From positions 91,920-155,919 of the forward strand of contig WIXG01000187.1 of NCBI GenBank assembly GCA_009869945.1: 64,000 nucleotides of DNA. The letters run 5' to 3'. The notes beneath the pieces were generated by a model. The model saw nothing but the letters and a program-made list of their open reading frames with translations. It did not search any database and had not been told where the DNA came from. The translations under genes were made by a program, and so were the position numbers. The DNA is from Mesaphorura yosii. Taxonomy: Eukaryota; Arthropoda; Collembola; Poduromorpha; Tullbergiidae. Every line of letters begins with the position of its first letter. Position 1 is the first letter of the stretch. Below, in pieces: positions 26,501 through 40,200 of the stretch.

Positions 26501-29500
26501 GACGGAGCAAAGACAGAGACAAGAGACGACAAGGGTTGAAAAAATGAGAATTAATAGACTCGACTCTTCTTCTTGTGCCCAGCCTGAAAAATGTGTGTAC
26601 TTAAAAGTTTCAACTTGTTGTCGTCGTCCCGTCCTCGACGGCTGGAGAAAGAAATGTTGGCCAACAAGGCAAATGCAAGACAGGCAGAGGACGTATTATT
26701 ATTTTATCATCCATCGATAAGTTCCTTACCTGGAACATGGAACACGGAAAGGACGGAAAAGAACATGGACCGAGGGACATTTCTCAATCTTATCTACAAT
26801 GCTGAATCGAATCTGGCTAAGTGCTGGTGCCGTTGCCGGTGCCTGCCTTCCTCGACTCGACTGGCCGGTGCAGCCGCCTGATCGGCTCGACCCGAACAAC
26901 AATGGCCTGTTCTTATTTTGAAACAAAAGGTTCAATCATTATTGAACCAAACCTTTCGACCGTCCGGCCCAACGCAAGGCAATGCAATGCCTTTTACCTT
27001 CCAGACGACGACGATGACTGTGACTCGGCCGGCCGACCGGCTCGCTTTTACAACCTCAAACCAATCGCCTGCGCCTGTGCTGCCATTGTCGTTCTTTGTT
27101 TGTTTTGGAAATCGTTCCTGCGCTGTGTCCAGCCAAGCCGCATAATTACGAAAATAATTTAAGGCTTCGTCAAGTCAGGCCAAGCCCTTGAAACCAGGTT
27201 ATAAAAGCCGTCATCGTCGGTGGAGATTTGCAAACGAAGAATGTATCTGAAGAAGGCGTTAACGCAAACGTTTTCCAAACCGCATAAAATTCGTTATTTA
27301 CACTACAACGCAGAAAGAAACTTGATTTTGCAGATTGCGGATTTTGTATTCAATTCTTTCGAGCGCTGGGCCGGAAAATTACAACGTGCAAAAAGGGAAC
27401 GACGTGCAAGTACCCGAAAAGGTAAACAATTGCCGCTATCGCGTATCACTTAGCAGATCTCCGGATGATAATTTATGATCGCACACAGAAACCCAAATTA
27501 TATACACAAATACGAGTAACGTAACGAATAAGAGTACCGGTTTCTTTTGCTACAATAAATTCCTCTTCTTCTTCTTGGAAGATGTGAGCGTGAGTTTCGA
27601 GGGTTCTTTTCGCTGTTTCGCTCTAAAAGACAGCGCACTGCACTGCCGTACAACATAAAGAAGTGGTTTGTGAAAAGATTTACATCCTGTCTTAATTGCT
27701 TCCACCCATTTTCCTTTCTCTGCCTGCTAAAAGTTAACCAGCGTACGTGGACTAAAAGAAGCTCATCATTTTCGACTTCATCATCTTCATCTTCGTCTTT
27801 TCCAGTGTGTTGCGTACTCAAACGAGCTGACTGCTCTCAAGAAGTAAAAGAATTCTAGGTACTCGTCGACTCGAGTCTTCTTCGTTCGAACTCCTGGACC
27901 AGGTCTCAGGACCTGATGAACCACTTCTTGTACACAAAACACAACAGACTTCTTTCGTTCTTCTACTTTGTGCATTGCATTCTTCTTTTATTCATTAGGT
28001 TTATAGTCCTTTCGTTTGTTTTTGTTTAAACCTGCTTGCACAATACACGCACTCGAGACTCGACTCATCATTAAATGTAAAGAATTCATCTTGCTTTTGC
28101 TTTTTCCTACCTACAAGTTGGAAACTTGAAAGACTTGTGGTTGTTTGGAACTGGAATTTCTCAAAACTTAACCCAAGCCACCAGTCTAAATCTACGACGG
28201 TACTCCAGATTCAACCCAGTCTATACAGTCAGCACTGGCCAGACCAACAGGCTCTCTCCACATTCCTCTCGTTATGGACTGAGTAAACAACAATATAGTA
28301 GACCCATTAATAAGAGAAGGGAAGCTTGGCTTGCAAGAATTTACTTAAATGAACTAATGTTGGTTTTACGGAAAGATTGAATTACTAATGCTTCGCCTGT
28401 ATGTTTGCCGATCACCGCTGATATGAAATACTGCCTGCTCAGCCGCTACCGCTGGACGACGGGACCATTAACAAATGATCTTCCGCCGCACCGGCACGGA
28501 CTGACCGACCACATCTGCGAGGCACACACACACAAGGCAAATAGCAGACGCAACAATGATCCAATTTCAGCGAAGACGACTTGAGCAGAGCTCACGAGTC
28601 GGTCTAGCTCATTGCAGAATGGCATGGCATAAACCAATTACATAAATCTTTTCAATGCTTGGTCAAGTACTTTACTTCAAGATTCAATTTGTGAGTGCGC
28701 TTTTGTACGTACATATTTTGTCGGCACCTTTCATTTAGGCTGCATTTTAGTAAAACTGTTGTTGGTTGCTCGCATTCATGATTCGTGATTCTACTTTGAT
28801 GATTTTAATCCACATTACATCAATTAACGAGTACAAGGTTACAGCAAGTGTAATTAGACAGACGGCGTGCCTAAAAATCCAGTTTTCTAGTCGTCCCCAA
28901 AAAGGAGCTTGTTGGACCTCTAAATTGAAGCACGCAATTTGTGGTTTGAGTGAAACTTCTCAGAGAATCATGCGAACTTGTTGCTCGTTTCAGATAAATC
29001 TGATAAATTATCCTGTCCCAAAGCCCTCCTCTTTGCTCTTCACCTTCTCCTGCATTCGTACGTAAATCTAACGTAATTAGTAAATCTTCAAAACTACCAA
29101 AACGCGACCAGGCCTGAGAAATTCTGGGCTGGAAAAATAATAGGTGGAGGAGCAAGCAATGATTACAAAAATGGGCCGACAATTGATTGAAAGAGATTAA
29201 TGAAGAGGAAGAGCCTGTCGGACAAAAGGATCAAAAGATGAAGATGAGCCGCCCGGGCCGAGAAAGAGTATCAAGTTTGTATGGCCAGGACGTAGGAAAT
29301 AACAATTATGGGAATTGTGCCCGCTCACAGTTCAAACAATCAATACGCGGCCACGGGTCCCAGTCAACTAAGATTTCATGCACTTGTGAACTTTGTGAAT
29401 GACAATTTCCAGGATGAATAAAGGCAGAAGAAATGGCAATGAAAGGCTACGGGAACGGCACGGCACGTAACTTAAGATGTGAGCGTATTTCCTTTCAAGG

Positions 29501-32500
29501 GCAACGTAAACGGTAGAAACCAGAGCCCGAGATGATGAAGAATGGAATGGGAACGGGACACGTGAGCCTCATAAAATGGTCGGATTTAAATCCATTATTC
29601 GATTTATAAATCAGTTATTAACGGAATGAATAAACACACAATAAACGCCAAGAAGCGAGGCGCAGCCAAGCCAGGAGCAGACAAGTTCATGATGATGATA
29701 TTTCACTGAAGCCTCCCATCATGACAACGGATACAAAGAGAAGAAAGACGGGAAGAAGAATGGATCCTTTTCTTGGGCAAACACCACCCGGTGACCGCAG
29801 CTGGAGACTATTCATAAATGCTGCGCTTGCGTACAACGCAAAGCAGTGCTTTTGCCTGCGCCTCTGACTGCTTAAAAGTTTAAATTCGTGTTCACTGCTT
29901 TCAGACGAGAAATACGAAAACCATCATCAACATCAACATAATCATTTTAATAAACATAATGAATTCAGAGTTCTTCAGTTCAATCCATGCGTGATTCACG
30001 TTTTCAAAGGAAATGCTCAAGATCATGAATACGAATATGAATTTGCATCTGAATTGTGGTTTACAATTTAGATTAAGTAGACAGCTCAGATTCCAAACGC
30101 GATAAAAAGCCCTCCATTTGCGTCAGTCAAATTGGCGCAAGTTTTCTGAGAAACAGTTCGCATCAGAAACTTCTGGCGAAAAAATTCGGCCAGCGAAAGC
30201 ACGACATTGCACAGGAAGCTGAATCTAAAAATATTTTTCTTACGCATAATTAGAGACCCTGCTTTGGTGTACATGCGAAGACGAATTTACGATTTACAAA
30301 ATTTGCGATTCGCATCGTAGAATGTCAATTTTTTCTCCAAAGTCGAATGCCTCGCCTAAACCTTGTTCGTTTTGCAAATCGCACAAAAATTACATACATA
30401 AAATATCTTGTAAATGAAGACACGGAATACGTGAAAAGAATCCACAGTCCACATACAAAATGCACTTAAAATTCTCACGTGTAAAATCTCAGTTCAAGTT
30501 GCGGCTGAAGCGGTTGTCTTTCGTCTTGCACTCATAAAAATAAAATCACCGGACTTCTTCTGAATTTTCGTATTTCATGCGATGCATTAATTCAAGAGAT
30601 AGTTGCCAGCTCGTGAAGCTGTGTTTCGTCTTTGCATGTCAGTCGCAACGGCAGAGCCGCAGATTACCTTGTGAATTGGACATTATTGCTATACTGCGTG
30701 GCATTCGCTTGCATTGCATTGTTGTGGCTGTAAAGCAAGTAACAAGTACATTTTTTCACGAGATAATGATGATGACTATGCTTTTATTTTCTTGGAGCTG
30801 GGTAATAACTCCAGTGCATGCATGTGTGCTGGCTTGGCAGAAAGAATCTTTCACCGACCGACCACGAAAGCACAGAAAAACGCCAAACGCATCTTTCGTG
30901 CTTAAAACTCGTAATGTATAATCATGGACCATTATTAAGCTCGGCACTGACTGAGGAACCTTTTCTGTTTCTTCTGCTTCGTTTAAGAACCCACGAAATT
31001 ATATATAATTTTGGCCCGTAGCTCTGTAACACTGCAACCCATGCAACAATTGTCCAGTGCGTAATGGTAATAATATCATACATGATTACCGAGAGAAGAG
31101 ACTCAAGATGATGAGGCTGTATTGAGAAGAGACCAAGAGAATGAAAGAAAATCTTTGTCTACTATAATTTGAAAGAATTTTTCTATGCCATTTCTGGACC
31201 AACCTACTTTCTTACTGGCGCAACTTAAATAATGATCCAGCACACATTGCACATTATTATTACTTTGATTATTTCGTATTTCGTCTATCTCGACTAATTT
31301 AACGACTTTTCCATCACGGGTCGGGAGATTTTTATCTCTGTGTGTAATTTTGAGTGTGGTCACGGCATGTCTTCAAGCAGTGCACAACAGACAACACAAG
31401 AGACGAATAATCACTCTTAATCCAAATACGATCCACGCCTTGGACATTCATAAACAGAATTACATGCGAACGAGCATGAGACTACGTTTCGTGCTGGAAG
31501 AAGGCGGATTTCGGCTCTGTCTCGGGCGGCGGAGTCTGGGAACAACTCAGAGTGGGTTTTATGAGAAATTAGTCTCATTTCCAATCGCTTTATTGCATGG
31601 TGCAATGTATTCAAGTGGGCTCGGCTTCAATTAAGCATCTGGTTTATAAATAATTACCGTGCAGGATTATCGGGCCCATTGTGCCTGAATTGTGCTTGTA
31701 TTTGCTTCCGATGCGCCGACCTTTTACAATATTAAACGCATTATTTGTACAAAACACTGCTAAGCACTTGGGCCGGACGGCCGAATGGAGACAAAGTCAA
31801 TTGTCTAGACTGACAAAAAGAACTGACGGCTTGTGCTTTGTGTATTGGAGTATTGAGCAGGATTTGGTCAGCTCCCCTTCGGCGAAGGACTAAAATTGCG
31901 GCCTGGTACATGTCGAGACAGTGAGCATAAATCATTTAACACGTTGTGACATTAAACTCAATTTAGTCACATTACACACTAAAATAGAAATTATTGCGTC
32001 ATAAAAGAAAAGGCAAAAGCCATTTAACGCGAGTTTATTTCGTCGCCTAATGAAACAGAGGACTAAAAATTAAGTTCTGCCTTCAGCCCTGCTTGTGAGT
32101 CATTACGACCTCCAAGGCTAAGACTAAAGTGACCGGTCGGTCCGGCACCAAAGTATTGATTAGTAAAGGTCATTTTATCTCTATTGGCATTGGCATGCCG
32201 GTCGAGCCGTCGTGCCGTGGGTGACTAGAAAGATAAACTCGAAGCGAGACGGCGACAGCGACTAAATTCTTAAAGTATTAACACACTCCGCGTGTGTAAA
32301 ATCAAATAAAGCTTGTCCATCAATTCTGCCTTCTGCGGCTGCTGTCCCACACTCATCTCAATCTCTTGCCTCGACGAGAGACAAGCCCTCATGCAGAATT
32401 CGTTCGTTTACACATTGAATAGATTTTATTAGCCAATAAATTCAATACAACGGAGTCTGGTCTGTTTTGGCCAGGCCACCACATTCATACTCGCTACGTA

Positions 32501-33952
32501 ACCTTGTGCGAGTATTAAAATACGTGAAATTCCTCAAGATTCAGGATCATTAATGCGAAATGCATGTAAAAAAGCAGATAGAAGATGCGTATCTGTCTAT
32601 ATGCGTGTAATACACAAGCAATGTAGTCACAGCAACGTATTTTGCAAGAAAAAGTAGATCTCTGGCGCCACACGTCTGCGTACGCCTTGCGCTGCGGCGG
32701 CTCCATCGCGTTGCTGCTTAATAATTCTTCTCGCTACGCCAAGTCCAAGTCGCCAAGAGCAGGACAGAGGCAGAGCAATGAACAAACTGCAAAGTGCAAA
32801 TCGCATTTAGCGATGGCAAAACGAGTCTTCCACAAAAATGTAATATTAATTCCAATTCCCAGTTCAGCATTCGGCATGATTAAACGCTAAGCGCATTCGG
32901 CTCAGAAGCCATGCTGCGTCGAGACACATTGATTTTCCCATAAATTCGCCATGCGACTGACGACTGGCCATGCAAGGCCGCGGACAGCGTCGCCAGCATC
33001 GTCGGGACACGACAAACTACAAAGACATAACTAGCCAGGCAATATAATTCAATAAAAATACTTGTCGGATATGCAAAAGAGACAAAAGACATTAAAATGA
33101 CAGGAAAAAAAGAGTTGTGGTCGTGGATTTGCATTGATGAATGGCTTGCGATTAGCGAATGCTTAATGATGTCTGTCGTGCAATAAAATAGAAATGTTTC
33201 AAATTCTTCGATAAACGCTGACTGATGACAGCGTGAGCGTCCAGAAATATTGTCATTTGCTATGCATTGTGACGTTCGTGCCAAAAATAGATGCAAAACG
33301 TTCCTAGGTGTTTGCAGTTACGTATTTGCAGCAATAACGTTAATCTAACTCGCAAAAGTCAACATGAGTAACCTGCTCGCTATTCGGCATGTGATTACGA
33401 AGAGTTTAAGCGTTTAGCCCTGCAAATATTTGGACTTGGACTGTTATCTCGCTTTCCATGTGTGAGCTGCGAATGTACACAATACGTACAATTAACGGAA
33501 ATACCGCACCATTCCATTGGGAATCATTGAAAAGCATGTTAAAACCTTCTCTTATTTGCAATTCGCGTTTGCGAATCAATAATGAATAAAATTCATGTTC
33601 AAACCTGTTGCCGTTGTTGTTGTTGACTTTGCCGTGTTCGTGTTCTCATTTCCAGACGCGGAAACGGGCTCGGACTCGCGTACGCGTTCGCGCTGTTCCA
33701 TGACCTGTGGCTTGTCGTTCGCGTGGTCAGGCTCGTGAACGCCAACGCGGTCACGATGCGCGAAAAAATCCCGTAGCCTTCTCGGGGTTATAAGTCTGGG
33801 TACTTGAGCCGAGTGCGAGTCCGAGAACTTCGGGTTTAATGAACCAAAGTTGTAATTGTCGTCACTTAATAAGTCACCACCGTCCTTGTCCTTATCGCTG
33901 TCTATTATGGGGCCTGGCTGTGGCTCTGAATCGAATTCCATGTCAATCGCAC
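23520..33952 (-). CDS. BAMBI: BAMBI-like TGF-beta pseudoreceptor, copy C (5' end unresolved)
   Basis: BAMBI is a kinase-less type I receptor look-alike that damps BMP/activin signalling. Exons found: 33952-33605 (acidic linker), 25618-25402, 24636-24491 and 24400-23520, all in phase. The ectodomain has the family cysteine pattern: RRCVCNLSQC, TNYMCKSE, GCFVEEL, VHCCFNEDMCNYP. The TM exon begins DQQVWIRAALICVPICG, very close to vertebrate BAMBI. No kinase follows. The cytoplasmic tail is about 240 residues, with a PPPPPP run, CCCCH, a second Cys/His-rich acidic stretch and a C-terminal SFV that could bind PDZ domains. The first exon with a signal peptide was not found. The linker exon seems to use a weak GCGAG acceptor in phase 1. 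Intron 25619-33604 is 8 kb. Confidence 0.87.
25619..33604. other. 8-kb intron of BAMBI copy C
   Basis: No supportable exon or RNA gene. Contains CT/TC-rich and GAC-rich patches and many short chance ORFs on both strands. The orientation and conserved phases of the flanking exons make it an intron. Confidence 0.5.
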
Positions 33953-34547
33953 CTCGCACGGTCACAAATTAGCCACAAATTATGGCAATTATACTCACTC
34001 AAGCAGTATTAAATTAAGATCCGTATTATCTTTGTGTACAAATTTCTCAAAATGTAATCGGCGCCAGCAAAGCCACAATAGTCAGACGGGATAGGCACGG
34101 GCACTGCAATTGTATGAAAGAGTTCACTTAAATAATTATCTGAGTTGCGTTACTAAATGGCAATGGACAGTTAAGTAAGGATTCAGTGACCCGACCGCTG
34201 ATGCTGCAGCTGCGTGATGCTTCTGCTTTCAGCTCAGCACGAGGAATGACTCAAAGATTGAAACCTCGACCAGTCTGTTTAGAGCACAACTTGCATTGCT
34301 TTTCTTGGTTGTGTACCTCAAATTCATGAGAGAGAGCTCATACCGGTTAAATTCTCCATCGCATCGTCTGAAACTAAACTCGTACGCGTACCCAACGACC
34401 AAAGCCAACAAAACAAACCATGAAGGAAGTCAGTATGGTACTCTGGTCTGTTTCTTGTTGCGTTGCGGGGTACAGCAGAGAAGGCGACGAAAGTTAAAGT
34501 ACATGTGATGGGATGCATCACATCGGATAAGTGAAAAGCAAAAAGTG

Positions 34548-34580
34548 AGTCAGTCAGTCAAGCAGGCAGGCAGGCAGGCG
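34548..34580. repeat. Tetranucleotide microsatellite (CAGT)n then (GGCA)n
   Basis: Perfect short tandem tetranucleotides, with one motif changing into the next. Confidence 0.8.
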
Positions 34581-37233
34581 AAGATTAAACAACGTACATA
34601 TTTTAACTGCTCGATAAAATTGTTATTATGTGTATAATGGACCTTTCTTGTTACTTTAAAGGTTTTGTTTCTGGAAATGATAACAAATACAAAGTTGCTT
34701 CATTTACGCTGCTGCAGGCTGCAGTTTGCAGCCGTAAAATCAGATGGTCGTGGCGCCGTGCCTTACTTCGGTCTCCCTTATTAAACATTGGCTTATCTTC
34801 CCCGAATCCAAGTTCTGGGGTTTAAGGTACCCTTTTAACAGGAGATGCGTGCGGAGTCGTCAATCTTGAGCAAATAATGCCAATTTGGACCTTAATGAAT
34901 GCACAGACGCACAGTCGCGCTGTCGTTCTTGAGTTCTTGACGACCAGGTCCACAAAAGACAAAAGTAGCTTGGCAGGCCGTGCCGAAATGAAGACAAAGA
35001 CACCCTCTGAGCTGACTGAGCTCCGCTGTGAACATGAACCATGAACCCAAGCCCAATAAACCGACGGAAAGGGAGTCTGGACCTGCCGTGGACCCTTTCT
35101 AGCCCTGATTCAGCGTACTCACAAAAGAAACTTGTTGCAGTCTCTTATTTCTTAAGTACACATAAATATAATACAATAATAATATTATGTCTTTTTTAAA
35201 AACAACACAATAACTTATTGACTCGGGCTCGGGCCCAAATCGACTCGACTCGGCTCGGTTTCAATGCGTTTGGCCTCGTTAATCCATTTTGTGTGCGTTA
35301 AATTGCACGCGTTTCCAATCAATTATTCTGCGTTCTGCATTTGTTAAGTCAGAAAGGATTTGTTAATGAGACTCAGCACTTTTTCACTGTCTCGTTTCGT
35401 GGATGCTCTTGCACTAGGAAATTAATGCCCGATGTTTGTTTTCCCGGAACGCAAACCAGATGCAGACGCAAGATTTCAGCATGATTGGAAATATATTGCG
35501 TATGTATGCAGTGTGCAGTTGCTTTTTCCTGAGCTCCGCTGCAGCGCAGTGCAGACACAAAGTCTCTGTGTTTGACTAAGAAATATTAGTTTGCCGGTTG
35601 ATGAGCTTTTTTATGCACTCAGCTATTTTTTGTCTTACTACAGGCAGGCACTTAACTGGTTTGGTTCGAGATGACGGAGAAAAACTCCAGACATCCGAGA
35701 TTATATAATGAAGCCACATCCACTCTGGCTCATTGGCACACACAATCTGCCTGCCTTATCTTTATCTTTGCTGCACTCGACGCCTGGGACGAGAAAGAGT
35801 TGGACGCGGACGCGAAAACGAAGGCACAATTATACGAATAACTCAACACGACGACGATTTCGATTTCTCTTTCGGACCCACTCCGATTTATCTTCGACGA
35901 CCGACTTAAATGTCCAGCGCTCCAGGTTCGATGAAGTGTCGTCGTCATTTTAATGCATTTCTATTCGGATTAGATAACGGTACAGCGTACAGCGTCGCGT
36001 CTGGTCGACGTAAATTCGATTCATCGTGGGAAACGACAGTGAGATAAGACGAAGTGCTCTACGTTCGCTGTTCCAGAGCTCTACGACTAAAAGAGAAGTC
36101 ATTAGCCAAGCTAATGGCTGCTGCAACGCTTGGCGATGGCGTGATTATTGCATGCATGAAAGATCCACGAAAGAGAAAAAGTGATTATTATGATTACAGA
36201 GTGAAGGACTCGCTGGCTCTCCAGGCGCAGACGAGTCACAGTCGAGTCGCAAGATGCAAGACGTGAGATGCAACAGGCGAGTAATTTTCTTGCATGAATT
36301 TCCCATTTTATGATTACTAGATTACTAAATTTTTTGGTTAATGAAAAGATAATTTGCCTTTACCCGTTGCGACGCGATGTGAGTTTCGAGTACTTTGAAA
36401 CTGCAGTGGTCGCCGTGCTCGTGAGAGACTCGGCACTCGGGCACGGGGAAAATTTAAATTAGGTTATAAAAAATTACGTGCCTGCCTTGAAAACAGCCAG
36501 CCAGCAACCAAAGCCAGCAACCAACAAGCAATAAAAGGAATTTCCACTTGAAAAAATACCACCAACAAATAATTTTCCACATTCACAGGAATTATTTGGT
36601 GTCGTACGACGTGGCAGGCAGGCGAGAGGGTCTGCAGACCCAAATAAGGACCTGAGGACTCTAAATTTATTAAGTGCGATTATGTAAATATCTACACCGA
36701 TTTCTTCAGGAACTTCGCGTAGCAAACAACCAACTCCACCCTTTTTACATTCATGAATGCTTTTGTCTCTTCTTGCATTCTGCATTGCATGTTGGCCATT
36801 GTCAGCTGTCAATTGTCACGTTTTCACTCTCCACTCTTCAGAGACAAGAATTCTCTCCCTTGATTAATGAATGGAACGAAAAGAGAGTGAAGTATTCAAA
36901 GTATTTCCGTCCCAAGAGATTGCTGAATGCGTAACTTTCAACTAGAAGAAAATTCAAAGACTTTAAACAGACCTGCGCCGTCATAGTACATTGGCACATG
37001 AAGAACATCAGTGAGCAAGTCAGCTAGACAATTTACTGGTTCATTTCCCGGTGCGGGTCGAAGTCGGACTTTAACTCGAGCGGCGCCAGTCGCCCGTGCC
37101 TTCGCCGCGTTCGTGGTCGTGGTGAAAGTCAAGCAATTCCGGGCGGCTCCAGACTCCTGCCTGCCTTTGTATTCGCATTACCATCATAATCATCATTCTT
37201 TTGGCAATAAAGTCAAGTCGGGCATCGGTCGGG

Positions 37234-37264
37234 CAGAGCAGAGCAGAGCAGAGCAGAGCAGAGC
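37234..37264. repeat. Pentanucleotide microsatellite (GAGCA)6
   Basis: About six near-perfect copies of the 5-bp unit GAGCA. Confidence 0.85.
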
Positions 37265-40200
37265 CAAAGGGGAAAGCAAAAGAGAGAAAGTATACGCGTT
37301 CTCGTATATCATGGCATATGAATATCAATACACATCGCATACCAGTGCCAGGAGCCAGGAAAAGTAAGGCACCGAATGTCTCGGCTGGTTGGCGGCGCGT
37401 CGGCCGCGTCGTGGCCCGCGGCCCGTCTTGTGTCGCGACGACAATAATATCACTGAGGAAGAGTAACTAGAGCACTTCCTCACAGATTCTTTCATCTCGC
37501 CTAAATATTGTGGCGTGGCGTCTTTCAAGTAAATTTCATAATATTATTTTTTCGGTGGGATGGTAAAGGCAGGCCAAGCCATGCCAAGTCTGTACCAAAC
37601 GGCTGCCGATGCCGTTGGCGCCTTGCGCTGTCATCTCTTGACTTTGGGCACGTGAATCACCCACTCGCTCTCTCAAACCCAAGAGCTCAAGCACCGCAAA
37701 CGCAAATGACTTGACATTGTAAGCTACTTTGGCGTCGGAACTGAGTCAACGGAATAGGAAATAAAAGTCAATTGACAAAACGCCGTAATTTGTGATGGCA
37801 TTGAAATATTTGTGTCGGAAAAAAAGAAAAAGAAGTAGGAGAAAATTCACAGCATGCAAAATGCTCCTGCAAGTGCGGAGAGTATAAAATCATCGAAAGT
37901 CGCAAGTTTCTGTGAATCTCGTCGCGTCGCCGGGCTTTAATCATAAAAACTGCATCTTTTTCACCAAAATTATGTGCGACGACGGTTAAGAAGTTTTAAT
38001 CGAAAAATGATTTAAAAAAGGCAAAAACCAACATTTTCTTAATCACAAAGCCTGGCGGCGGCGTCTTGTGTCTTGTCTTGCATTGTGATTGCATGTACTT
38101 TGTGCATCTGTTTGGTAGACGAGCGTGGAAAAAATTGGAGACTCACGAACTTGGTCGGACTCGGACCACTTGGACGAGAACAACATCAAAATCCAAAATC
38201 ATCAGGCGCATGTTAAGATTACACCGACGCGTAATCTTTATCACATGCTCGCCAGGCCAGCAGATGCAAATGGACGGGAAATTTAAGAGTCACCACGAGA
38301 GGCTGAGAGACACGACCGACCGATGATGAGAAGACCACAGCGGCGGCAACGCAGATTTGGTTCAGTGGATGAGAAGAGAAAGAAACGCTGAAACCAACAA
38401 CATCATCATGATTTGACGGTTCGGTTCGGCTTCGCTGCGTTGTTCCCAGATCGTCACGTGGGGTTTCCACGAGCAGCCGAAAATAAACGTGTACGATTCC
38501 GATTGTCTGCTCTGCGTTTCGTTAAAACCAACAGAGTTACAATTACCAAAATGATCTAGCAGAACGTGATTGCATGATTCTCTGGAGTCTATGATTAAGA
38601 AAATTATGATGCTATTATTTTTGACCATTAAGGCGTCGTCTTCGTCGCGAACGGCGAACCTTTGTTGGGCTAGACTAGACTAGGCAGTCCTGTCTAGAAA
38701 TAATACGATTGTTGAAATGATACTCCGCTGCGTTGGGTTGAAGGATTAAGAATTATTGGAGCCCGAGCCAGGGCCAGCCATTCATTCAGACGAACGGTCA
38801 ATTCACTAAACGAATGCTCGAATTAAGTACCAGCGCTGGCTCCCATGTTTAATCTCAGACCCAGATTAATGGAACCGGAAAAGAAGTAGAAGAGAGAGAC
38901 AGGTTGTCATTATTATAATTTTATGGCAGCACTGCACTGCATTTCACTGGAGCCGCATCGGTATCGCCATCATCGATAAGAATTATTCCGTAATTTGTAA
39001 TGTCATTCCATGTTTCCTTTCCGTGGCTTGCAAACTGAATTTTTACGTTGATGGCAGCAAGGCTTGGCTTGGCCCTCGATGCATGACAATGACAATGATG
39101 AGAAAATATTTTCAACGCATTGGACAAGGACAGAAAATCATAAGGTACGTTTCACTCACATCCGGTGTGTCTGCCGCCGCCACCGTTAGGCAACTAAATT
39201 TATTATTAGTCAGTCAGTCAGTAACAGCACAGCAGACACGATCCGGATTGAGGGTGACGCATAATTCTCGTATAAAATGCGGATAATTGCAATCTGGCTG
39301 GCGATCTGTCCGTCTGTCTGGCGACAACGAAACGCGAAATACAGGAACCAATATTACTCCATGCAATGACAGAGCGTAACGAAATCGAAATGGAGTTTGT
39401 CCAGACTCCAGACTGACAAATTAAGAGCTTGGCTCACCTGAAACAATGTGAGTGATCGACGATCGAATTGAAACGACGCGAATAACTTTCAGTTTAGTTG
39501 CATGCTGCATTGCATGTGTGTAATTTACTTAATTGGAGTACAAAGCGTCTGTATTATCCTTTAATAGGCTGTCTGAGTGTTCTTGAGTATTGAAACAATG
39601 GGCGGATGGGAATCACGGCTGCTCTGGAGATGAAAATTATCACTGCGGGTTTGCCGTGCCACAATTATGTAATTGCGCTGCATCGAAACCAAGATTCATT
39701 TTTAGTCGATTCGAAAAGGTTTAAGGCCTTAAGCCTTGAGGTTTTAACATCATCACAAAATGAAGCCGTTCACCATTATTATTAGAGCACCAGCAACCAG
39801 TACACACGAAAATATTTGAGCTGAATTCGTAACTCACACGAAAATGTACTCGTAAACCAACAATTATTATAATTCTTATTGTCTTTTCTTCTTTACTTCG
39901 CTTCACAACCCTATTAACATCACGCAGTGTCAGTGTCAGTCGCGTTTAAAGTACTTGAGACTTAAGATTTCGAAAAATTATGTCTCGCCTCGCCAAGATT
40001 TAGACGTTGGAAACAACAATCAGAGCTCGAATACCAAAACGCACGACTCGGGTCGAGAAGGTGCGTGAGGCTGAAATAACTGAAGATTCTGTTTTTGTTT
40101 TCGTCAAGTTTATGTGAAAAATATAACAATTTCCAAATCCGGCATGCAAGACGCGTACGTCGCATTCGCGTAACAGCACGCATGAAAGTTTGGAGTTTGA

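Noticed and set aside
36474..36582. Tryptophan-rich signal-peptide-like minus-strand ORF, considered as first exon of BAMBI copy C
   Set aside because: Its only donor (CAC|GTAATT) ends in phase 0, while the linker exon needs phase 1, and the composition comes from a TTGG/GCTGG-rich repeat-like stretch.
36974..37132. Minus-strand open frame ending in a GCAG|GTCTGT donor in phase 1, considered as an exon of copy C
   Set aside because: The phase fits, but there is no initiator ATG and no convincing acceptor or pyrimidine tract upstream, and no family similarity.
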